Assembly: GCA_021802125.1 (NCBI GenBank)
Contig: JAKAAX010000014.1
Span: 1-54,296 of the forward strand
Length of the DNA stretch: 54,296 nucleotides
Source of the DNA: Thermoplasmata archaeon
GTDB lineage: Archaea; Thermoplasmatota; Thermoplasmata; Lutacidiplasmatales; UBA184
Direction of reading: 5' to 3'
The notes beneath the pieces were generated by a model. The model saw only the letters and a list, made by a program, of their open reading frames with translations. It searched no databases and had not been told where the DNA came from. The translations under genes were made by a program, and so were the position numbers. Shown here in pieces: positions 42,223 through 50,474 of this stretch; position 1 is the first letter of the stretch, and every line of letters begins with the position of its first letter.

Positions 42223-45200
42223 TCACGAGGGCGGGGGGGAGGCGGGATCAGAATGGTCCGGGGAGGTCGCTCCGGTGTCGGGGGGAGCGGGCCGACGCGG
42301 CCCTCCCGTGCCCCACGCGCTCGGGGGAGGAAGGCGGGCGATCGGTGCGCGGAGGGACCACCCGGCCCCTCCCGAGGGCGGTCCCCGCCCCGGGACCGGA
42401 CCGGCAAAGCGCGCCCGGCCCGAGGTGGATGCCGCCCCCAGGTAGGGAGCGGGCACGGCGGCGGCGGGAGCGGGCGGTGGGGGTGGGGGAGGCGGCGGAG
42501 GAAGTGGAAGTTGAGCGGGAGCGGATGGCCCGGGGGCCCATGAGGCGGCCCCCGAGGTCCGGGGAAGCCCGCCGGCGGGAGCCGAGGCCGAGGTCGGCGG
42601 CATCGGCGAGTAGGCGGGTCCTGGGAGCACCGTGCGAGGGGGCTGCGGGACCTCGGTCCCGGTGGGAGGAACTCGCGTGGTCGCCCCGCCCTCCTTGGCA
42701 GCTCGTGCTGCTTTCGCCTTGGCGGCGGCGAGCTTGGCACGGGCGATCTTCGCCTCCTTGCTCGTGTCCTGAGGGGAGTATCCCGCGGCGATCGCCGCGG
42801 CCTCGGCGACCTCGGGGGAGGTAGGCGCCTCGGGGCCCTTGGGGCCCGAAGCCGAGGGAGAGGAGAAGGACGAGGCAGAGGATGAGGTGGAGGATGAGGT
42901 GGAGGCGGAGGAGGCGTTGGCGGCCCGCGCCGCCTTCGACCTCGCGGCGGCGAGCTTCGCTCGGGCGATCTTCGCCTCCTTGCTCGTGTCGCCAGGAGCG
43001 AAGGCGGCTGCCGCGACCTCCGCGGCCTGCACCTCGGGCGACGTGGACGCTCCCGCGGCTCCCGGTCCCGAGGCGACGGTCGCGGTCGAGCCCATGATCT
43101 TGGCCTTCGCCTTGCGCTTCGGGCTCGTGACGATGAGGAAGAGGACGCCCAGGGCCATCAGCCCAAGGAGGGCCAGGCCGGTGGAGGAGGGGTTCCCGAT
43201 CCCATACCACGGCATGGAGGTGTAGGTCGTGCCGCCCGGCCCTCCTCCGGGGGCCGCGCTCACCTGCACGGTGAGGGTGATCGTTGTCGAGGCGGTGATG
43301 ACCGCTCCCAGGCTGTCCTTGGCCCGGACCGTGACGGTGTAGTTGCCGGCCGAGGTGTAGTTCTCCATGGCGTGGGTCCCGGCCTGCAGGGTGTTCCCGT
43401 CGCCGAACGTCCAGAGGAACGGACCGGGGTAGGAGCTCGAGCCTCCCGTGAGCTTCAGCGTGAAGTTCACCTGGAACGGGGGCGTCGTCGAGGTGGTCGT
43501 GTCCGTGAGGTTGCCGGCGAGGGCCGGGTAAACGGTGACCGTGGCGGTGCTCGTGGCCTGGTTATGCGCGGCGTCCGAGACCGTGGCCGTGACCGTGTAG
43601 GTGGACCCCGTCGAGGGCGCCTGGGTGTAGACGTGGGTGTCCACGGTGCACGGGGAGGCGCATCCGGTGGAGGTCGTCCCATCGCCCCAGTTCCACAGGA
43701 CCGTGGAGTACCCTCCCGCGCCTCCGGAGACCGAGGCGGTCGCCTGGATCCCGAACGGGACCTCGCCCCGGGTGCGGTTGAGCGCAACGGAGAGCTGGAG
43801 GCCCACCGCCGTGACGTTGGTCTCGGCGGAGGCCGAGCTGCCCAGGGAGTCCTGGACGGTGACGGTGATGAGGAACGTCCCGCCGGAGGTGTAGTTGTGC
43901 TGGACGTGGGCCTTCCCGCTCGCGGTGGTGGTGTCGCCGAAGGTCCATGCGTAGGCCGTGTAGGTCCCGCTCCCTCCGGAGACGGACGCGTTCGCGAACA
44001 CGTCGAGCGGCGTGGCCCCGGTGGTGGGGTTCACGGAAAGGCTCACCTTGAGCGGCGTGACCTGGCCCCCGCTCACCGCGATCGAGGGTGTCGAACCGGT
44101 CCCGCTGCGGCCGTCAGAGGTGTCCACGACCTTGACCTGAGGGGTGTAGCTCCCGGCCGTCTGGTAGACGTGGGAGGTCGTCAGGCCAAAGCCGGTCGAA
44201 CCGTCACCGAAGTTCCAGGTCGCGTTGTACGTCCCGGACCCCCCGGACGCGGAGGCGGTGAAGTTCACGTGCAACCAGGCGGTCCCGGAGTACTTGTCCG
44301 CGGACGCGGTCACCGAAAGGGGGGCCGGCGCCGACACCGAGATGGCGGTGGAGGCCGTCGCCGTGGCTCCCGCCGCATCGGTGATCGAGACCGTCGCGGT
44401 GTAGCTTCCCGCGACACCGTAGGTGTGGCTCGGGGACGCGCCCGTCCCGTTGGTCCCATCCCCGAAGTCCCAGGCGTAGGTGTAGGGCGAGGTGCCTCCG
44501 GAGGCCGAGGCCGTGAAGCTCACCGTGAGAGGTGCGCTCCCTGAGCTCGGAGAAGCGCTCGCGGTCCCCGAGAGCGGCACCCCGGCGCTCACGGTCACGG
44601 CCACGGAGGCCTTCGCGACCTGTCCCGCGCTGTCGCTGAGCGTGAGGACCGCGGAATAGCTGCCCGCCGAGGTGTAGGTGTGGGAGGGGCTCTGGCTGGT
44701 GGAGGTCGTGCCATCCCCGAAGTTCCACGCGTAGGTGTACGGTGGGGTGCCTCCGGAGCCTCCTCCGGTGAACGAGACGGGGAGGGGCGCGGTCCCGCTC
44801 GTGGGGGTCCCCGAGGCGGTCGCGGTCGGCTTGGGGGGCGCGGCGATGATGTTGATGTTGTTCAGGTACTGGCTGCCGTGGCCCGGGCCGCAGTAGATGG
44901 TGCAGTAGATCTGGTCGCCCGTCTCGGCCGTGCTGGGGACCACGAAGCTCCCGCTGCTCCAGGAGCCCACCGGGGCGGAGATGCTCAGCAGGGACCCCTG
45001 CGAGTTGGAGTAGATCCCCACCCCGTGCATGTTGACGCCGCCCACGGCGGGGTTCGGGGGGTAGCTCGTGGCGTTGATGTGCACCGTGTACCCCTCGTAC
45101 ATGTCCCAGGTCGTCGTGTCGTTCTGACCCGTGGTCGTGTCCTCGATCCAGAAGCTGTAGTCGTACGCCTTCACGTTGAACCACTGGCTTCCGGGGGAGG

Positions 45201-45438
45201 CCGCGGGGGCTTTCGGACCGAGCACTCCTCCCGGACAGGCGACCGCGCCCGGGAGGTGGCAACGGAGGCTCGCGGGGGTGAGCGTGCCGTAGCCGGAGAA
45301 GAGCACGACACCGGCGAGAAGGAAGCAGGTGGCTCGACGAAGTTCGTCCGTGGTCGGGGTGCGCAGGTGGGGGAAGACCTGTGCCTCGGACATCGTCGCC
45401 GTAGCCCTCAGGACGCGCGGACCCCGTGATGGTCCCAC
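42223..45438 (-). CDS. Surface-anchored CuA-like cupredoxin fused to six PKD domains
   Basis: The protein has a signal segment (about 37-55, GTG numbering) and a cupredoxin domain (about 85-200). His138 lies in N-M-H-G; Cys179-x3-Cys183-G-P-G-His187 matches the CuA loop of cytochrome oxidase subunit II. The usual axial Met is replaced by Gln190. Six PKD domains follow, each with Y-x-W-x-F-G-D-G, then a membrane helix. The long cytoplasmic tail has two copies of a basic helical unit (D-T-S-K-E-A-K-I-A-R-A-K-L-A-A-A) and poly-Pro runs. GTG 45438 is about 30 nt behind a TATA-like box, favouring a leaderless GTG start; ATG 45393 is the alternative. It is the first gene of the operon with the zinc-ribbon RnfD-like, TPR and PH-like genes. 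Confidence 0.85.
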   Translation of the reverse strand: MGPSRGPRVLRATATMSEAQVFPHLRTPTTDELRRATCFLLAGVVLFSGYGTLTPASLRCHLPGAVACPGGVLGPKAPAASPGSQWFNVKAYDYSFWIEDTTTGQNDTTTWDMYEGYTVHINATSYPPNPAVGGVNMHGVGIYSNSQGSLLSISAPVGSWSSGSFVVPSTAETGDQIYCTIYCGPGHGSQYLNNINIIAAPPKPTATASGTPTSGTAPLPVSFTGGGSGGTPPYTYAWNFGDGTTSTSQSPSHTYTSAGSYSAVLTLSDSAGQVAKASVAVTVSAGVPLSGTASASPSSGSAPLTVSFTASASGGTSPYTYAWDFGDGTNGTGASPSHTYGVAGSYTATVSITDAAGATATASTAISVSAPAPLSVTASADKYSGTAWLHVNFTASASGGSGTYNATWNFGDGSTGFGLTTSHVYQTAGSYTPQVKVVDTSDGRSGTGSTPSIAVSGGQVTPLKVSLSVNPTTGATPLDVFANASVSGGSGTYTAYAWTFGDTTTASGKAHVQHNYTSGGTFLITVTVQDSLGSSASAETNVTAVGLQLSVALNRTRGEVPFGIQATASVSGGAGGYSTVLWNWGDGTTSTGCASPCTVDTHVYTQAPSTGSTYTVTATVSDAAHNQATSTATVTVYPALAGNLTDTTTSTTPPFQVNFTLKLTGGSSSYPGPFLWTFGDGNTLQAGTHAMENYTSAGNYTVTVRAKDSLGAVITASTTITLTVQVSAAPGGGPGGTTYTSMPWYGIGNPSSTGLALLGLMALGVLFLIVTSPKRKAKAKIMGSTATVASGPGAAGASTSPEVQAAEVAAAAFAPGDTSKEAKIARAKLAAARSKAARAANASSASTSSSTSSSASSFSSPSASGPKGPEAPTSPEVAEAAAIAAGYSPQDTSKEAKIARAKLAAAKAKAARAAKEGGATTRVPPTGTEVPQPPRTVLPGPAYSPMPPTSASAPAGGLPRTSGAASWAPGPSAPAQLPLPPPPPPPPPPAPAAAVPAPYLGAASTSGRARFAGPVPGRGPPSGGAGWSLRAPIARLPPPSAWGTGGPRRPAPPDTGATSPDHSDPASPPPS

Positions 45439-45463
45439 GTGTCGTGTTTTGGATTAGCACTCC

Positions 45464-45471
45464 CTATTTAG
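45464..45471. promoter_or_regulatory. TATA-like box CTATTTAG/CTAAATAG
   Basis: Read on the minus strand as CTAAATAG, it is centred about 30 nt upstream of GTG 45438. The box is close to symmetric and could in principle also direct transcription to the right, into the structured region 45562-45650. Confidence 0.55.
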
Positions 45472-45561
45472 CGTTGCGTTCTGCCTAAACAGTTCACGCC
45501 CATCCGAGGGCGGCACGTCCTTCGCGTCCACCCTTCTCCCCTCGTGCGAGGCCGCTCGAGC

Positions 45562-45650
45562 AGCCCTTCGATGGAGGGGCTCCGGAGCTCCCGCGAAGGG
45601 CTCTCGATCGCCCCCCCGTGCGCACCGCGGGGCGGAGCCCCGCCGCACGG
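45562..45650. other. Two strong inverted repeats in a divergent intergenic region
   Basis: The first repeat pairs 45562-45570 (AGCCCTTCG) with 45594-45602 (CGAAGGGCT) and encloses a 10-bp palindrome, GCTCCGGAGC, at 45579-45588. The second pairs 45616-45622 (CCGTGCG) with 45644-45650. Inside that, after a 4-nt bulge on the left side only, 45627-45633 (GCGGGGC) pairs with 45637-45643 around a GGA loop. The region lies between divergent genes, so a terminator is unlikely. A small structured RNA or a protein-binding site is possible. Confidence 0.4.
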
Positions 45651-45732
45651 ACCGCGGACCGTGAACCCGTGAAAAATCATGCGAGCCAAGGTTGATATGC
45701 TCCGCGACCCAGCCGCGCCTAGAGGGAACCCC

Positions 45733-45939
45733 ATGCAGTCCGCGCCGGACGAACGCGCTCCCAGGAAGAACGCGCCGCCCAAGCCATCGCTCGCCTCGCC
45801 CCTGATCACGAGCCCTGCGACCCCGCTCCCCTCCGCGGGAGGCAAGGCCCCCTCGCCCGCACGGTTCACTCCGAAGTACATCCCCCGGCTGCTGGCCTAC
45901 GACCTGCCGGAGTACCAGGAAGAGAACTGGCGGGACTGA
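45733..45939 (+). CDS. Small hypothetical protein (68 aa)
   Basis: This is a Pro/Ala/Lys-rich, probably disordered peptide with a more ordered C-terminus (F-T-P-K-Y-I-P-R-L-L-A-Y-D-L-P-E-Y-Q-E-E-N-W). I prefer ATG 45733, behind an AGAGGG sequence and an AT-rich patch near 45691-45699; ATG 45679 and 45697 are in frame. The acidic-aromatic C-terminus and favourable codon use suggest a real gene. The function is unknown. Confidence 0.5.
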   Translation: MQSAPDERAPRKNAPPKPSLASPLITSPATPLPSAGGKAPSPARFTPKYIPRLLAYDLPEYQEENWRD

Positions 45940-46029
45940 CCGAGCATCGGGTCACGCCGCCCTCTCTCTTCCTCCCGAGGGGGCGAGCAATACCCTTTCA
46001 CGGTCGAAGGTCCTAGGGTCCTACAGAAC

Positions 46030-46188
46030 ATGTCGCCCGACGACGAGAAGGTCGAAGAGCTCGAACGCAGGATCGCCAAACTCGAACAGCTCGTCGCGGT
46101 GCTCGCGAAGAAGTTGGACGTGCGCACCGACAATCCCAACGACCAGAGGTCGGTCACGACCAAGGTCACCTACGACTGGCAGCGCTAG
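46030..46188 (+). CDS. Short coiled-coil protein (52 aa)
   Basis: A short frame starts M-S-P-D-D-E-K-V-E-E-L-E-R-R-I-A-K-L-E. It has a heptad-like pattern through L-V-A-V-L-A-K-K-L and ends T-K-V-T-Y-D-W-Q-R. It is probably a small dimerising helical protein. The TAG stop overlaps the stop of the convergent HAD gene by 4 nt. An AATACC patch near 45990 could be its promoter. The low-complexity but regular pattern and third-position GC support coding. Confidence 0.55.
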   Translation: MSPDDEKVEELERRIAKLEQLVAVLAKKLDVRTDNPNDQRSVTTKVTYDWQR

Positions 46189-46979
46189 CGGGTCTTCGCC
46201 TCTTCCCCGCCGGGTAGGAACCGGCCCTCGGTCAAGAGCTCCGTCAGCCGGGAGATCCGCAGCACGTCCTCCCCCCCGTCGTCCAGCTTCGGGTTGAGCG
46301 CGAGGTCCTCCGGCTCGGAGTAGCGGTCCCACAGGCCCCGGTAGAGCGCACGACCCATGCCGGCGGCCCTCGCGCCAACGATGTCGATGTCCCACCTGTC
46401 ACCGACGTGCAGGATGGAGGAGCAAGGGAGCCCGAGGCGCTCCGCTCCGACGCGGAAGATCTCGGGGGAGGGCTTGCCTCTTCCCACCTCGCACGACGTC
46501 ACGATGGCGCGGAAGCGCGGGCCGTCCTCGCTCGCCTCGAAGAAGCGCTTCCAGCTTCTCTCCCGCCGCCCGGTGTTCGTGATCGCGAGGACCGGCACCC
46601 CGCGCTCGGAAAGCCTCCTCACGACCTCCACCGCCTCCGGGTTGACCCGTGGAGGGGCCTCCAGGAGTCCCACGTCCGAGTAGAGCGCCCCCGCCTCCTC
46701 GGCGTCTCCCCGCAGGCGGCCTCCCAGGCGCTCGGCAAGGCGTTCCAGATAGATCGCGGGGTCTAGGGTCTCCCGCCACGGCCCTTCCCCCGAGTCCGAG
46801 GCGCGCACCTCGGAACTGGCCCGCCGCAGCTGCTCGCGTGTGGGAGGGCCCCCAGGCAGGACCAGGAGGTCCCGGAGCAGCTGTTCGCGGGCCTTCCGCC
46901 AAGCCACGGCGGTCCCCTCCTCGAAGGAGAGCGTGGTGAACCAGAGGTCCAGAGAGAGCGCGCGGTAGGGCTCGGACAT
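46185..46979 (-). CDS. HAD-superfamily hydrolase-like protein
   Basis: This 264-residue cytosolic protein has the HAD core. Motif I L-S-L-D-L-W-F-T-T-L contains the nucleophile Asp. A helical cap follows at about 25-110, motif II is V-L-A-I-T-N-T-G, motif III Lys is in G-R-G-K-P-S-P-E-I-F, and motif IV is H-V-G-D-R-W-D-I-D. The second Asp of the usual D-x-D motif I is Trp, as in some D-x-W variants, so ordinary phosphatase activity is uncertain. The substrate is unknown. ATG 46979 is clear. Confidence 0.85.
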   Translation of the reverse strand: MSEPYRALSLDLWFTTLSFEEGTAVAWRKAREQLLRDLLVLPGGPPTREQLRRASSEVRASDSGEGPWRETLDPAIYLERLAERLGGRLRGDAEEAGALYSDVGLLEAPPRVNPEAVEVVRRLSERGVPVLAITNTGRRERSWKRFFEASEDGPRFRAIVTSCEVGRGKPSPEIFRVGAERLGLPCSSILHVGDRWDIDIVGARAAGMGRALYRGLWDRYSEPEDLALNPKLDDGGEDVLRISRLTELLTEGRFLPGGEEAKTR

Positions 46980-47072
46980 CCACCGGCTTGAGGTCGGGGC
47001 GGCCCTAAAGGCTCGTCGTGGTCGGGCCCTCCCCCCCCGACCGCGGGGACCGGGCGAAGTGGGCCCGGTCGC

Positions 47073-50000
47073 CTACTCAGGGGCGGAGCCTTCGCCCTCG
47101 CCCTCGGTCGCGGGGGCCGCGTCCGCTTCGGAGCCGTCTCCCGACTCCTCCAGCTGCACCGAGGGCTCTCCGCTCTCGTCGTACGTCGAGGCCGGGGCCT
47201 CCTCTTCCGGTGCAGCCTCCGACGGCGTGTCGGCGGCGGGCGTCTCCTCGGGGGCGGCCTCGGGGGTCTCGGAGGCGGCGGCGGTGCCCCCGACAGCGGC
47301 TGCGGCGGCTGCCTCTTCCTCTTCCCGCTTCTTCTTCCTGCGGCGGGCGACCGCGAGGAGGACGAGCAGCGCGACGAGGATCACGATCAGCAGCAGAAGG
47401 AAGGGGAAGAGCGAGCCACCGGGCAGCAGCTGGGAGACCGTGGAAGGCGTCGAACTCGGCTTCGCCGCGTTCACCGTCGTGGTCCACGTGAGCCGGACCG
47501 ACTTCGCCGGAGAGCTGCTGTCGTTGACGTAGGCGACCAGGGTCACGGTCCCCGCGGAACCGAAGATGTGCGGGATGGAGGTCGAGGTGACCGAGGAGGG
47601 CGCGTTGGTGATCCAGCCGCCGGTGTCGGAGATGGACCAGGCCACGGTGTAGGGTGAGGTCCCTCCCGAGATGTTCGCGATCGTGTAGTAGAGGGTGCTT
47701 CCCGAGACGGCCACCAACGGGCCGTAGACCTGGGCGACCAGCGGCGAGGGGCTCGAGGTCACCTGCGTGCTGACCGTGGCGCGGGCGGAGCCCGCGGCCG
47801 TGTCGTTCACCCAGACCGAGGCCACGTAGGTGCCCGCGGTCGCGTACGTGTGGTTCTGGTAGGCCCCGGTGGCCGCCGCGCTCCCGTCACCGAACCTCCA
47901 CGTGAACGTGTAGGCGGGGGAGCCGCCGGTCCCGTAGGCGGAGAGCGCCACTTTCAGCGGCGCCGCGCCGCTCACGGGGGTCCCGCTCGCGAACGCCTTC
48001 AAGGGTGGGGATACGGTGGTGACCGTGATGGTGACCTTCGCGTTCGCCGAGTTCGCCAGGCTGTCGTTGACCCACACGGTCGCGACGTAGGTGCCCGCGC
48101 TCGCGTAGGTGTGGTTCTGCCACTGGCCCGAGGCGGCAGCCGAGCCGTCCCCGAACTTCCAGGTGTACGTGTAGGCCGGGACGCCGCCCGTGCCGTAGGA
48201 GGAGAAGCTCACGGGGAGGGGGGCGGTGCCGGTCAGGGGCTTTCCCGTGGCGAAGGCGGAGATCGGCAGGGCGGTCGTCGTGATGGTGACCGACGCGTGC
48301 GCGGAGTGGGACGCACTGTCGTTGACCCAGACCGTCGAAACGAACGTGCCGGGCCGGTTGTAGGTGTGGTTCTCGTAGCGCAACGCGCCCGCTGCCGTCC
48401 CGTCACCGAAGCGCCAGGCGTAGGTGTAGGGGGCGACCCCGCCGGTCCCGTACGAACCGAAGTGGACCGCGAGCGGGACCGTGCCGCTCGTCGGGCTCGC
48501 GGAGGCAAAGGCGTTCAGCGGCGGCGCCGGGCTCACCGTGGTGGTCACCGACGCGAAAGCGGAGCCCGAGGCCGAGTCGTTGACCCAGACCGTGGCGACG
48601 TAGGTTCCCGCCGACGTGTAGGTGTGGTTCTGGTAGGCGCCGATGGCCGCTCCCCCGTCCCCGAACCTCCACGCGAACGTGTAGGGCGTAACGCCCCCGG
48701 TCCCGTAGGCGCTGAAGGCGACGACGAGCGGCGCGGTCCCGGTGCTCGGGGTCCCGCCCGCGAAGGCGTTGAGCGGCGGAGCCGTGTTGACGGTGATCGT
48801 GACCGACGTCCACGCGTGGAGGCCGAGCGCGTCCATGACCCTCACCGTGGCGGTGTAGGTCCCGGTGAGCCAGTAGGTGCCGGCGGCGGTCCCCGAGGTG
48901 TTCCCGGTGATGATCGCCCCGTTCCCGAGCGTGAAGTTGTAGGTGTAGGGTCCGACGCCCGCCCAACCGGCGGCGGTGAAGGTCACGTGGAAGGGCGCGT
49001 ATCCCGTGGTCGCGCTCGCCACCAGGCTCACGCCGACCGACTTCACGACCTGGAGGGGGACCGTGGCGAAGGCGGTGCCGCTGGGTCCTCCGATCGAGTC
49101 CTTGACCGTCACGTTGCCCGTGACGTTCGCCGCGAGCACGTAGGTGTGGGATGCGGAGGCCGAGGCCTGGGGCCCCGCCGTGGCGCCGTCGCCGAAGGCG
49201 AAGAGGTAGCTGGGGGTGCCCACCGCGTTCGTCGCCGTCGCCGTGAGCGTGGTCCAGTTGAACCCCACCTCGGTCGGGCTGGGGGAGGAAGCGAGGGTGG
49301 CGGAGAGCTTGGGTCCCACGGTGACCGGCAGCGTGGAGGACTGGACCGGGAACCCGGTCGAGGTGTTGTAGGCGGTCGCGTTCACGTTGTAGGTCCCGGC
49401 GGCGAGGTAGGCGTGGGTCGCGGTGTTGACCCCACGGCCCGTGTAGCCCGAGTTGGTGCCGTCACCGAAGTTGAACCAGTACGTCCATCCCTGACCCGTC
49501 ACGGAGAGGTTCGCCCAGAAGGTCGCGGTCTCGTAGACCCGCGGCGAGGAAGGTGCGACCGCCAAGGCCAGGGTCGGAAGTGGGAGCACGTTGACCGTCT
49601 GGTTCGCCCAGGCGGTCCTGGGGACCGAGTCGTTCAGGATGAGGCCCGCCAGGTAGGTCCCGGCCGTGGCGTACGTGTGGACGGTGAAGTTCTGGGCGGT
49701 CTTGCCCACCGGGGTGCCGTCGCCGTACGACCAGTTGTAGGTGTACGGAGGGACCCCCGCGTGGCCGGCGCCCCAGAGCGTCGTGCTCTCCCCCGCGAAG
49801 AGGGTGCTGGGGAGGACGTTGAGGGTCGCGGATAGGGGCGGCGCGGTGAGCGTGACGTTGCAGTAGCTCGTGGCGTAGATCCCGACGGTGGTGCTGCAGG
49901 AGCCGGTGTAGACGGTGGGCGCCCACGTCGCGGCCACGGCGATCGCGTCGCCCTGGGCGTAGGTGTACGTGGGCCAGGCGTTCGCGAGGTCGACCTGGTA

Positions 50001-50294
50001 ATGCCCGTTGGTCGCGGACGACGTCGTCGCCATCGAGAAGCCCTGGGTGGTGTCGTTGACCCAGACGTTCGCGTTGGTGGCGGGTGTCACGCCTCCGATC
50101 TGGTAGATCGTCCCTGCGATGGTGTAAGGTGATGGCGGGGCGACGTGAGGGACCGCGGCGGCGGCGTGCGCCGGGGCGGCGGCAAATGCGGATAGGGTCA
50201 GGAGCACGACCAGCGCCCCCAGGCCCCACAGGCTCTGGCGCGTCTTCCGGTCGATCGAGGTCGATAGCGGGCCGGTAGGATGTTCGCTCGTCAG
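47073..50294 (-). CDS. Surface-anchored protein with nine PKD domains; abnormal start
   Basis: This is a predicted exported envelope protein. After a signal peptide (R-K-T-R-Q-S-L-W-G-L-G-A-L-V-V-L-L) comes a carboxypeptidase-regulatory-like domain. Nine PKD-type domains follow, of which numbers 5-8 are closely similar tandem copies (Y-G-T-G-G-x-x-P-Y-T-x-x-W-R-F-G-D-G). A membrane helix near the C-terminus precedes a basic and then long acidic tail. The first standard start, GTG 50207, falls inside the signal helix. The frame is open to 50336 and includes the basic signal N-region but no ATG, GTG or TTG. CTG 50294 overlaps the stop of a five-codon ATG frame (50308-50291). One extra G in the run at 50302-50306 would instead put that ATG in frame. 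The reported start is the CTG and is uncertain. Confidence 0.75.
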   Translation of the reverse strand: MTSEHPTGPLSTSIDRKTRQSLWGLGALVVLLTLSAFAAAPAHAAAAVPHVAPPSPYTIAGTIYQIGGVTPATNANVWVNDTTQGFSMATTSSATNGHYQVDLANAWPTYTYAQGDAIAVAATWAPTVYTGSCSTTVGIYATSYCNVTLTAPPLSATLNVLPSTLFAGESTTLWGAGHAGVPPYTYNWSYGDGTPVGKTAQNFTVHTYATAGTYLAGLILNDSVPRTAWANQTVNVLPLPTLALAVAPSSPRVYETATFWANLSVTGQGWTYWFNFGDGTNSGYTGRGVNTATHAYLAAGTYNVNATAYNTSTGFPVQSSTLPVTVGPKLSATLASSPSPTEVGFNWTTLTATATNAVGTPSYLFAFGDGATAGPQASASASHTYVLAANVTGNVTVKDSIGGPSGTAFATVPLQVVKSVGVSLVASATTGYAPFHVTFTAAGWAGVGPYTYNFTLGNGAIITGNTSGTAAGTYWLTGTYTATVRVMDALGLHAWTSVTITVNTAPPLNAFAGGTPSTGTAPLVVAFSAYGTGGVTPYTFAWRFGDGGAAIGAYQNHTYTSAGTYVATVWVNDSASGSAFASVTTTVSPAPPLNAFASASPTSGTVPLAVHFGSYGTGGVAPYTYAWRFGDGTAAGALRYENHTYNRPGTFVSTVWVNDSASHSAHASVTITTTALPISAFATGKPLTGTAPLPVSFSSYGTGGVPAYTYTWKFGDGSAAASGQWQNHTYASAGTYVATVWVNDSLANSANAKVTITVTTVSPPLKAFASGTPVSGAAPLKVALSAYGTGGSPAYTFTWRFGDGSAAATGAYQNHTYATAGTYVASVWVNDTAAGSARATVSTQVTSSPSPLVAQVYGPLVAVSGSTLYYTIANISGGTSPYTVAWSISDTGGWITNAPSSVTSTSIPHIFGSAGTVTLVAYVNDSSSPAKSVRLTWTTTVNAAKPSSTPSTVSQLLPGGSLFPFLLLLIVILVALLVLLAVARRRKKKREEEEAAAAAAVGGTAAASETPEAAPEETPAADTPSEAAPEEEAPASTYDESGEPSVQLEESGDGSEADAAPATEGEGEGSAPE
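47760..48783 (-). repeat. Four closely similar tandem PKD-coding units
   Basis: Four units of about 255 bp encode PKD domains 5-8 of the surface protein. They share N-A-F-A-x-x-x-P, Y-G-T-G-G, F-G-D-G, N-H-T-Y-x-x-x-G-T-(Y/F)-V and V-W-V-N-D-(S/T). The similarity suggests recent tandem duplication, so copy number may vary between strains. Confidence 0.75.
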
Positions 50295-50337
50295 GGCTGG
50301 ACCCCCATTATGGGTGTCGGAAGTGAGGGCCCTCCCC

Positions 50338-50345
50338 TATTAGAA
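50338..50345 (-). promoter_or_regulatory. Probable TATA box (read TCTAATAG)
   Basis: It lies about 33 nt upstream of ATG 50308 on the minus strand. This places transcription start a few nt before that ATG, which opens only a five-codon frame, and so helps show that the first codons of the nine-PKD gene are abnormal. Confidence 0.5.
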
Positions 50346-50474
50346 CTCCTCGGGTACGGGGTCGGACATACGGAGAGATGCGCACCCATGACGCCCTCCG
50401 GGACGGCGCGGCTCCCGACCTCGATCACGATGCTGCTGGCCCCGTAGGCTGGCAATGGGACCGACCGTGTCCGA

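Noticed and set aside
45616..45650. Terminator hairpin
   Set aside because: It lies between divergent genes, where no transcript is expected to end, and has no T tract.
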